A stretch of DNA of 64,000 bases. Source: Aeromonas eucrenophila. Lineage in GTDB: Bacteria > Pseudomonadota > Gammaproteobacteria > Enterobacterales > Aeromonadaceae. Every line of letters starts with the position of its first letter. The first letter of the stretch is position 1. The stretch lies in NCBI RefSeq assembly GCF_000819865.1, contig NZ_CDDF01000017.1, forward strand, positions 1 through 64,000. The letters are read 5' to 3'. The translations under genes were made by a program, and so were the position numbers. Shown in pieces: positions 55,471 through 64,000 of this stretch. The notes beneath the pieces were generated by a model, which had not been told where the DNA came from, did no database searches, and was given only the letters and a program-made list of their open reading frames with translations.

Positions 55471-55478
55471 CCTTTCGG
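55471..55478 (+). other. Right attachment repeat (attR core)
   Basis: CCTTTCGG, repeated from 42385-42392. The chromosomal flank GGGGCGTTTT (55477-55486) is the right stem of the split terminator. A TGTCCACAC motif lies inside at 55368-55376, nine bases after the int stop. Confidence 0.7.
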
Positions 55479-55501
55479 GGCGTTTTTAGCAATAACATCT
55501 A

Positions 55502-56299
55502 TCACATGGCGTTGGTGGATTCGAAAATCTTGTCCGCCGAGGCTTCGACGAAGCCCGGGTAGAGCACGCCGTCGGCCTGGGGATAGCGCCGGGCGAACTC
55601 GTAGAAGCAGCTCGGGATGGCGCGCACGCCGTCGCTGAAGGGCACATCCGCCTTGTCGGCCATGGTGGAGGATTGCTCCAGCATCACCTGGGGATCCCCC
55701 TTCACCTCGCCACCCACGGTATTGAGCACGAAGCCCGCCGCCTTCAAGGCCGCGTTGACCTCTTCTATGGTCTCAAAATCGCTCAAGCGGTTGATGTTGA
55801 CCGTGAAGTGGTTGGCACGGTAGCCCCAGGCCGCCATCCAGGCCGCATACTCGCTCTCCGCCAGCAGGGTCTGGTAATCGCTCCAGGAGACTTGCCAGGG
55901 GGCGCCCGTATAGAGAAAGGCCGGGGTGTCGGTCAGGTGATCGGGCACCTGATCCACCAGCTTGTGGATGATGGCCTGAGCCGTCTCGGAGAGCTCCTCC
56001 ACCTTCAGCTCGCTGATGAACACCTTGGGGGCATCTGGATCCATGTGTTCGAAGTGCTTGGCGTAGAGCTTCTTGGCCTTGAACACATACTCGCCCTTCT
56101 CCTCGTAGCCCAGGGCGCGGAAGTGGGCCGCCAGCTTCTCCAGCCCGAGTTTGGGTAGGTTGTAGGTCCGAAACGCCACGTGATCGTTGATGATGGGGGC
56201 GCCGCCACCCAACAGCTGATGAACCTGATGGGCGCTCGGGGTGACCTGAATGTAGTTGTCCCACAGATGGCCAAACAGGGTCTCGATATCCTTTTGCAT
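55502..56299 (-). CDS. DUF1338 family protein (2-oxoadipate dioxygenase/decarboxylase-related)
   Basis: A 265-residue member of the family that includes the iron-dependent 2-oxoadipate dioxygenase/decarboxylase HglS. The N-terminal DHVAFRTYNLPKLGLEKLA and central GYRANHFTVNINRL hold His residues that fit the metal site, with a downstream Glu in FYEFARRYPQADG. It sits at the end of the astC-astA-astD series, as in Vibrio and Shewanella, where its link to arginine or lysine catabolism is unproved. Its terminator is the one interrupted by the satellite on the other side. Confidence 0.85.
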   Translation of the reverse strand: MQKDIETLFGHLWDNYIQVTPSAHQVHQLLGGGAPIINDHVAFRTYNLPKLGLEKLAAHFRALGYEEKGEYVFKAKKLYAKHFEHMDPDAPKVFISELKVEELSETAQAIIHKLVDQVPDHLTDTPAFLYTGAPWQVSWSDYQTLLAESEYAAWMAAWGYRANHFTVNINRLSDFETIEEVNAALKAAGFVLNTVGGEVKGDPQVMLEQSSTMADKADVPFSDGVRAIPSCFYEFARRYPQADGVLYPGFVEASADKIFESTNAM

Positions 56300-56366
56300 C
56301 TCTCTTTCCTTTGATTGCGGGTACAGACAAGGGCACCGCTGAGTGCCCCTCTTTATTTTCTTGTTA

Positions 56367-57881
<1,515 letters not shown>

Positions 57882-57900
57882 TTATGGCCTCGCCGATCCG

Positions 57901-58920
57901 TCACTCCAGATCGACGACCCGCACCATGTCGCCATTCTCCACCTTGAGGGCGGCCGCCATCTTGGGCGGAATGATGGCTTCGTGCTTGTCCAGATCGACC
58001 CGGATGTTGCCGTAACAGGCGCGGTACTGATCGAAGCGGGTATTGCACAGCAGATAGGTATGGCCGCCGATGGGCTCACCCACCAGCACCCGCAGCTTCT
58101 GGCTGCGGCGTACGCTACGGATGTGCTTCACGTCGCACTCGACCGTGGGGCCCGCATCGAAGATGTCGACGTAGCCGCGGTTCACGAACCCCTCGTCCTG
58201 CAGCATCTTGATGGCCGGGCGGGTCTTCTCGTGGGTCTGGCCGATGACGGCGCGCGCCTCGTTGCTCAGCAGATTGACGTAGATCGGGTACTTGGGCATC
58301 AGCTCGGCGATGAAACGCTTCTTGCCGATGCCGGTGAGATAGTCGACGGTGGGAAAGTCCATCGAGAAGAAATGCTTTTGCAGCCACTCGTAAAACGGGC
58401 TGTGACCGTCGCCATCGGAGACGCCGCGCATCTCGGCAAAGACGGTTTCATCGAATAATTCCGGGTGCTCGGCCATAAACAGGAAACGGTGCTTGGAGAG
58501 CAGCCGGCCATTGAGCCCCTCGCGGGCGCATTCACGCAGAAACAGGGTGCACAGCTCGGAGTTGCCGGTGTAGTCGTTGGACAGGGTAAGCGTCTCGACC
58601 ACGTTGTAGATGCCGAGCTTGGGGGACGAGTGCACCACCTTGCCGATGTGGTAGTTGTAGAAGGGCTGGGACAAGCCGACGGCCGCATCGATGGCACAGG
58701 TGCCGACCATTTCGCCGGTCTCCAGATCCTCGGCCACGAAGAAATAGAGGCAGTCTCCCTTGCCGGCAGGCTTGTCCAGGAAGGTCTGGGTCGAGGCATC
58801 GATCTTGCGTTGCAGCAGCTCGTCGTTGACGGGCAATGAAGTCATGCCGGTGCCGGATTCGATGGCACAGGTTTTGAGGCCGGCGAAGTCGCGCTGCTCG
58901 ATAGGACGGATAACCAACAT
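57901..58920 (-). CDS. astA: Arginine N-succinyltransferase
   Basis: First step of the AST pathway: transfers succinyl from succinyl-CoA to arginine. The 339-residue product fits E. coli AstA (344). It starts MLVIRPIEQRDFAGL, and conserved blocks include GTGMTSLP, SQPFYNYHIGKVVHSSP, LLSKHRFLFMAEHPELF, DIFDAGPTVECDV and KHIRSVRRSQ. ATG 58920 has GGGAG upstream; the ORF could run 23 codons further into a GC-rich intergenic stretch. It lies between astC and astD. Confidence 0.96.
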   Translation of the reverse strand: MLVIRPIEQRDFAGLKTCAIESGTGMTSLPVNDELLQRKIDASTQTFLDKPAGKGDCLYFFVAEDLETGEMVGTCAIDAAVGLSQPFYNYHIGKVVHSSPKLGIYNVVETLTLSNDYTGNSELCTLFLRECAREGLNGRLLSKHRFLFMAEHPELFDETVFAEMRGVSDGDGHSPFYEWLQKHFFSMDFPTVDYLTGIGKKRFIAELMPKYPIYVNLLSNEARAVIGQTHEKTRPAIKMLQDEGFVNRGYVDIFDAGPTVECDVKHIRSVRRSQKLRVLVGEPIGGHTYLLCNTRFDQYRACYGNIRVDLDKHEAIIPPKMAAALKVENGDMVRVVDLE

Positions 58921-58996
58921 AAATGACAACTCCCTTTCATTGACGACAGGTGGGGTCCCGGCTCCTGCCGGGAGGGCTCCCCACCTCAATTCCTGA

Positions 58997-60226
<1,230 letters not shown>

Positions 60227-60492
60227 CTATCTGGCGACAGAATAATCCACCGCTTAAAAGTTAAATCCATGTAAACACATCGGCATTGTCACAGAAAAAA
60301 AGCTAAAAGTCTGCAACAAGCCGCGTTACAGGGAACAATGTTCGATTGCCTGTGAGATTTTAGGCAACCACATTGCATAACGGCTCAAGGGGGGTTGGCA
60401 AGAGATAATTTGGGCAGGGAGAGGGGTGAATAAAGTGTCAGAGAAAATATTTTTGGCCTCCTTCCGATTCTGGGATGGCCATCACGATTTTT

Positions 60493-61074
60493 TCAGGAGG
60501 CGGCTAAAAAATTGGCCAGCAACTGGTGGCCCTGCTCGCTCAGAATGCTCTCCGGATGGAACTGAACGCCTTCCAGCGCCAGTGTTTTATGCCGCAGCCC
60601 CATGATCTCGTCGACGCTGCCGTCGGCGTGTTCACTCCAGGCGGTGACTTCGAAACAGTCGGGCAGGGTCTCGCGCTCCACCACCAGCGAATGGTAGCGG
60701 GTGACCCGCAGCGGATCCTTCAATCCCTTGAAAACACCTTCCCCTCGATGACGAATGAGGGACGTCTTGCCGTGCATCACCCGACGGGCACGCACCACGC
60801 GCGCGCCGAAGGTCTGAGCCAGGGACTGATGGCCGAGGCAGACGCCGAGGATGGGGATCTGGCCCGCGAAGCGGCGGATGGCGGCAAGGGAGATACCCGC
60901 CTCATTGGGCGTGCAAGGACCGGGGGAGATCACCAGATAGCGGGGGGCGAGCCGGACTATGTCATCCAGGCTCAGCTCGTCGTTGCGCTTCACCACCACC
61001 TCCTGTCCCAGGGCGCCAAAATATTGCACCAGGTTCCAGGTAAAGGAGTCGTAGTTATCGATCAACAACAGCAT
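60493..61074 (-). CDS. pabA: Aminodeoxychorismate/anthranilate synthase, glutamine amidotransferase component
   Basis: Glutaminase subunit supplying ammonia for 4-amino-4-deoxychorismate in folate synthesis, and able to serve anthranilate synthase. The 193-residue class I amidotransferase has [15 protein letters not shown], the oxyanion strand [12 protein letters not shown], the nucleophile Cys in [11 protein letters not shown] (about residue 79) and the His-Glu pair in VQFHPESIL (about 170). Its position upstream of astC and downstream of the trpS group is the Vibrio/Aeromonas pabA locus. The start ATG is at 61074. Confidence 0.95.
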   Translation of the reverse strand: MLLLIDNYDSFTWNLVQYFGALGQEVVVKRNDELSLDDIVRLAPRYLVISPGPCTPNEAGISLAAIRRFAGQIPILGVCLGHQSLAQTFGARVVRARRVMHGKTSLIRHRGEGVFKGLKDPLRVTRYHSLVVERETLPDCFEVTAWSEHADGSVDEIMGLRHKTLALEGVQFHPESILSEQGHQLLANFLAAS

Positions 61075-61095
61075 GGGATAACCGAAGGCAGAGGA

Positions 61096-61311
61096 TCAAC
61101 GATCCAGGTAGCGGCCCTGTTCCATCTCGCGCTCGCGCTGGCATTCGGCCAGATAGATGGCGGCGGCGATGGCCGGGGTCTTGTGGTATTTGTCGATGGC
61201 GTTGGAGACCATCAGTTGCAGGGTGGTGAGGTTCTTGGCCTTGCGAAACTTTCGCAGCCAGTGACCCTTGTCACCCAGTTCTTCAATCACGGCATTTGGT
61301 TCGACAGACAT
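61096..61311 (-). CDS. Small hypothetical protein between trpS and pabA
   Basis: A 71-residue protein (MSVEPNAVIEELGDKGHWLRKF...LAECQREREMEQGRYLDR), basic and helical. I do not recognise a family. Its stop lies 21 bases before the pabA start, and an AAGAGAAAGC precedes its ATG at 61311, consistent with cotranscription with pabA. High GC at third positions resembles the neighbours, supporting a real gene. Confidence 0.65.
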   Translation of the reverse strand: MSVEPNAVIEELGDKGHWLRKFRKAKNLTTLQLMVSNAIDKYHKTPAIAAAIYLAECQREREMEQGRYLDR

Positions 61312-61434
61312 GCTTTCTCTTGGGGTAAAGACCCGCGTTTGACATTGGAAGAAGGAATAACGAACAAGGGGTCGGATAAAACAAAGAAAGCCAGGCAGAT
61401 ACCCAGCTCTCTCCTACTACACCTTCCCAGTATG

Positions 61435-62439
61435 TCAGGCTCGAGGAACGAAGCCGACTACATCATATACGCTGGTCAGGGTTTTTTCAGCCCTTTCACG
61501 CGCCTTTTGTGCTCCTGCCGCCAAAATGGCCTGCAGATGAGCCTCATCCTGACGCAGCGCGTGGAAGCGGGCCTGGATGGGCTCCAGCAGGGCGACCACG
61601 GCCTCGGCGGTTTCGGTCTTGAGGTGGCCGTACATCTTGCCTTCGAAGTGCTGCTCGAGCTCGGGGATGGAGCGACCCGTTACCCCGGACATCAGGGTCA
61701 GCAGGTTGGAGACCCCTGGCTTGTTCTCCGGATCGAAGCGCACCACCGCCGGCTCGTCGGAGTCGGTCATAGCCCGCTTGATCTTCTTGATGATCTGCTT
61801 GGGATCTTCCAGCAGGCCGATGAAGTTGGCCTCGTTGTCGTCAGACTTGGACATCTTCTTGGTCGGATCCTGCAGGCTCATCACCCGGGCACCGTCGGCC
61901 GGAATGAAGGGCTCTGGCAGGGTGAACACCTCGCCGTGCAGGTTGTTGAAACGGGTGCAGATGTCGCGGGTCAGCTCCAGGTGTTGCTTCTGATCGTTGC
62001 CGACCGGCACCTGATTGGCCTGATACAGCAGGATATCCGCCGCCATCAGCACCGGATAACCGAACAGGCCGACGTTGACGTTGTTCTCGAAGCGGGCGGA
62101 CTTGTCCTTGAACTGGGTCATGCGCGACAGCTCGCCCATCTGGGTGTAGCAGTTCAGGATCCAGCCAAGCTCCGCATGCTGAGGCACATGAGACTGGATG
62201 AAGACGGTGCTCTTGGCGGGATCTATCCCCACCGCCAGATAGAGGGCGGCGGCATCGAGACACGCCTTGCGCAGGGCGGCCGGCTCCTGGCGGGTGGTGA
62301 TGGCATGCAGATCGACGATGCAATAGAGGCAGTCGAAGTCATCTTGCATGTTGACCCACTGACGCAGGGCGCCCAGGTAGTTGCCTATGGTCAGCTGGCC
62401 AGAGGGTTGGGCGCCGCTCAATACGATTGGTTTAGTCAT
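61435..62439 (-). CDS. trpS: Tryptophan-tRNA ligase
   Basis: Charges tRNA-Trp. The 334-residue class I synthetase matches E. coli TrpS (334). The HIGH-equivalent is [14 protein letters not shown] (about residues 12-25), the tryptophan pocket includes [15 protein letters not shown] (about 143-157), and the KMSKS loop is [15 protein letters not shown] (about 192-206). GGATCAACACTC precedes the ATG at 62439, giving a modest binding site. It follows gph by 39 bases in the rpe-gph-trpS operon. Confidence 0.98.
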   Translation of the reverse strand: MTKPIVLSGAQPSGQLTIGNYLGALRQWVNMQDDFDCLYCIVDLHAITTRQEPAALRKACLDAAALYLAVGIDPAKSTVFIQSHVPQHAELGWILNCYTQMGELSRMTQFKDKSARFENNVNVGLFGYPVLMAADILLYQANQVPVGNDQKQHLELTRDICTRFNNLHGEVFTLPEPFIPADGARVMSLQDPTKKMSKSDDNEANFIGLLEDPKQIIKKIKRAMTDSDEPAVVRFDPENKPGVSNLLTLMSGVTGRSIPELEQHFEGKMYGHLKTETAEAVVALLEPIQARFHALRQDEAHLQAILAAGAQKARERAEKTLTSVYDVVGFVPRA

Positions 62440-62478
62440 GAGAGTGTTGATCCTTGTTGTTCGTCCGACCCGGCGGTC

Positions 62479-63144
62479 TTATTCGGCCAGCAGGGCATCG
62501 AGCTGGGCAAACTGTTCGCATACCCAATCCGGGCGGGAATCGGCGATGGGGCGGCCATAGTTGTAGCCGTAGGTGAGCCCCACCACCTTCATGCCGGCAG
62601 CCTGGGCGGCCAGCACGTCATTTTCGGAGTCCCCCACCATCAGGGTGCGGGAGGGCTTTACCCCCAGCTCGTGGCAGGCATGCAGCAAGGGCGCCGGGCT
62701 CGGCTTCTTCTCGGGCACGCAGTTGCCCCCCAGCCAGAGCGCGAAGCAATCGCTGATGCCGAGGGCATCCAGAATGGGCTGCACGAAGTGGCTCGGCTTG
62801 TTGGTCACTACCGCCTGGCGGTAACCGAGCCGTTGCAGACGGCGCAGGCTCTGCTCCACCCCGTCATACATGGCCAGCCCTTCCAGCAGACAAGCGCGAT
62901 AGTGAGCATCGAACAGGGGGCGGGCCTTGGCAAAGAGATCCGGCGCGTCGCGGTAATCCAGCGCACGCTGGATCAGCTTGTCAGCACCGTTGCCGACCCA
63001 GGTGCGCACCACGGCCTCGTCGGCCTCGGCCAGTCCCAGATCGGAGAGGGTGCGGTTGACCGCCAGCGCCAACTGGGAGGCGCTGTCGATCAGGGTGCCA
63101 TCCAGATCGAACAGCACCAGATCGAAGGGACGTTCAACGGACAT
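62479..63144 (-). CDS. gph: Phosphoglycolate phosphatase
   Basis: HAD phosphatase that removes 2-phosphoglycolate, a product of DNA 3'-phosphoglycolate repair. The 221-residue product has motif [18 protein letters not shown] (about residues 10-26), motif [11 protein letters not shown], motif [15 protein letters not shown] and motif [19 protein letters not shown] (about 170-186). Its ATG at 63144 lies 10 bases inside the end of rpe, and translation is likely coupled. Middle gene of rpe-gph-trpS. Confidence 0.96.
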   Translation of the reverse strand: MSVERPFDLVLFDLDGTLIDSASQLALAVNRTLSDLGLAEADEAVVRTWVGNGADKLIQRALDYRDAPDLFAKARPLFDAHYRACLLEGLAMYDGVEQSLRRLQRLGYRQAVVTNKPSHFVQPILDALGISDCFALWLGGNCVPEKKPSPAPLLHACHELGVKPSRTLMVGDSENDVLAAQAAGMKVVGLTYGYNYGRPIADSRPDWVCEQFAQLDALLAE

Positions 63145-63805
63145 GAGCCAGCTCCGCCCGCATCTGATCGATCACTGCCTTGTAATCCGGTTTGCCGAAG
63201 ATGGCGGAACCGGCCACAAACATGTCGGCACCGGCGGCAGCGATCTCGCGGATGTTCTCCACCTTGACCCCACCGTCGATCTCGAGACGAATGTCACGGC
63301 CACTCTCGTCGATCAGCCGGCGCACCTGACGCAGCTTGTCGAGGGTGCCGGGGATGAAGCTCTGACCACCGAAGCCCGGGTTGACCGACATCAGCAGGAT
63401 CACGTCCAGCTTGTCCATCACGTATTCGAGGCAGGAGAGCGGGGTGGCCGGGTTCAGCACCAGGCCGGCCTGGCAGCCCTGCTCCTTGATGAGACCCAGG
63501 GTGCGATCCACGTGATCGGAGGCTTCCGGATGGAAGGTGATCAGGTTGGCACCGGCCTTGGCAAAGTCCGGGACGATGCGGTCCACCGGCTTGACCATCA
63601 GGTGCACATCGATGAGCGCCTCGATGCCGTAGTCACGCAGGGCCTGACAGACCATGGGGCCTATGGTCAGGTTGGGGACATAGTGGTTGTCCATCACGTC
63701 GAAATGCACCACGTCGGCACCGGCGGCCAGCACCTTGGCGACATCCTCGCCCAGACGGGCAAAGTCGGCGGAGAGGATCGAGGGGGCAATCAGAAAGTCT
63801 TTCAT
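63134..63805 (-). CDS. rpe: Ribulose-phosphate 3-epimerase
   Basis: Interconverts ribulose-5-phosphate and xylulose-5-phosphate. The 223-residue TIM-barrel enzyme matches E. coli Rpe (225): [37 protein letters not shown] (metal His and Asp), [26 protein letters not shown] and [15 protein letters not shown] (second Asp). ATG 63805 gives the family start [11 protein letters not shown]; an ATG at 63814 would add three residues. Upstream (63806-64000) there is a 58-base-period direct repeat and no clear gene; dam would be expected farther right. Confidence 0.97.
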   Translation of the reverse strand: MKDFLIAPSILSADFARLGEDVAKVLAAGADVVHFDVMDNHYVPNLTIGPMVCQALRDYGIEALIDVHLMVKPVDRIVPDFAKAGANLITFHPEASDHVDRTLGLIKEQGCQAGLVLNPATPLSCLEYVMDKLDVILLMSVNPGFGGQSFIPGTLDKLRQVRRLIDESGRDIRLEIDGGVKVENIREIAAAGADMFVAGSAIFGKPDYKAVIDQMRAELAHVR

Positions 63806-63849
63806 CAGCGTCATCCATTGGCAGCGTGGCAGAAAAAGCGGCGCAATTT

Positions 63850-63955
63850 TACCGCAAACGGGAGATGAAAACGACCCGCAAGTACGGAGAACGCGGACCG
63901 ACGGCCTTACCGCAAATCGGTGATGAAAATGACCCGCAAGTACGAAGAACGCGGA
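63850..63955. repeat. Direct repeat upstream of rpe
   Basis: A 48-base block (63850-63897) recurs at 63908-63955, starting TACCGCAAA and containing GACCCGCAAGTACG-AGAACGCGGA, with five mismatches. The period is 58 bases. A third partial start may follow beyond the gap. It is non-coding in the frames I tried. Confidence 0.75.
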
Positions 63956-64000
63956 GCGCCAGATTTACTGAAAATGTCTGCCGAAAACAACGACGGCTCC

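Larger units (their letters stand above)
42385..55478 (+). mobile_element. Integrated P2-related satellite-like element carrying capsid genes and cargo (about 13.1 kb)
   Basis: Bounded by the direct repeat CCTTTCGG at 42385-42392 and 55471-55478. It contains P2-type integrase, C repressor and Cox at the right end, an Ogr/Delta-like zinc finger, P2-like gpO and gpN, a helical Psu-like candidate and a gpA-type replication protein, all in one minus-strand operon. The left half holds a DUF1508 protein, an H-NS paralogue, a PAAR-Tae4-membrane protein module and a TPR/HEPN gene, with lower GC than the backbone. No portal, terminase, head completion, tail or lysis gene is present, so it cannot form infectious particles alone. 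A satellite of P2-like helpers is the simplest reading; a decayed P2 prophage with later gene gain is the alternative, but the short coupled operon without visible gene debris argues against decay. Confidence 0.82.

Overview
The window reads as chromosome of an Aeromonas species (Gammaproteobacteria, about 60% GC). The basis is gene order shared with Aeromonas and Vibrio (metK-sprT-endA-rsmE-gshB-yqgE-ruvX; hemA-prfA-prmC-sirB2-sirB1-kdsA; astC-astA-astD-DUF1338; rpe-gph-trpS-pabA), a class C beta-lactamase of the MOX/CMY-1/FOX type behind a blr-tag, and GAAA-loop terminators. There are no rRNA genes, CRISPR arrays or insertion sequences.

Layout. 0-6.4 kb: SAM synthesis (metK under three MetJ boxes), SprT, endonuclease I, RsmE, glutathione synthetase, YqgE and RuvX. 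6.4-16.5 kb: beta-lactamase, an alanine/sodium symporter, transaldolase, a DUF3545 protein, a hemerythrin-like protein, uracil-DNA glycosylase, the FNR-boxed grcA, dctA and kdsA. 16.7-24.2 kb: the hemA-to-kdsA translation/heme block on the minus strand and lolB-ispE-tRNA-Gln-prs on the plus strand. 24.2-29.3 kb: a 5'-nucleotidase lipoprotein, pth, ychF and an eight-tRNA operon (Met-Gln-Gln-Met-Gln-Gln-Met-Leu) built by tandem duplication. 29.4-42.3 kb: a SLC13/TrkA_C transporter, a PnuC plus nucleoside phosphorylase pair, a Crp-like regulator, YqfB, DUF1622, a GH13 glucosidase, pyruvate:ferredoxin oxidoreductase, a DHA2 drug exporter and a HAD phosphatase. 55.5-64 kb: arginine catabolism (ast), pabA, trpS, gph and rpe.

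The unusual part is a 13.1-kb integrated element at about 42,385-55,478. It has P2-type integrase, C repressor and Cox, an Ogr/Delta-like zinc finger, a P2 gpA-type HUH replication protein and, inside the same rightward-early-type operon, P2-like capsid scaffold (gpO) and major capsid (gpN) genes followed by a helical protein that may resemble P4 Psu. It has no portal, terminase, connector, tail or lysis genes. I read it as a helper-dependent satellite of P2-like phages that brings its own capsid protein and scaffold. The gpO copy is short and has lost two of the three residues of the P2 protease triad. The remaining half carries cargo: a PAAR-Tae4-membrane protein type VI secretion module, a TPR/HEPN protein with an RNxxxH motif, an H-NS paralogue, a DUF1508 protein and a small zinc-ribbon protein.

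The ends of the element can be read directly. An 8-bp direct repeat (CCTTTCGG) lies at each end, and joining the two outer chromosomal halves restores a perfect 10-bp-stem, TTTC-loop terminator between the convergent HAD and DUF1338 genes. A shared TGTCCACAC motif lies just inside each end.

A second theme is local tandem duplication at gene starts: kdsA (about four degenerate copies, 84-87 bp period), prmC (56 bp, creating an 18-codon mini-ORF), ung (105 bp, in frame) and upstream of rpe (58 bp).
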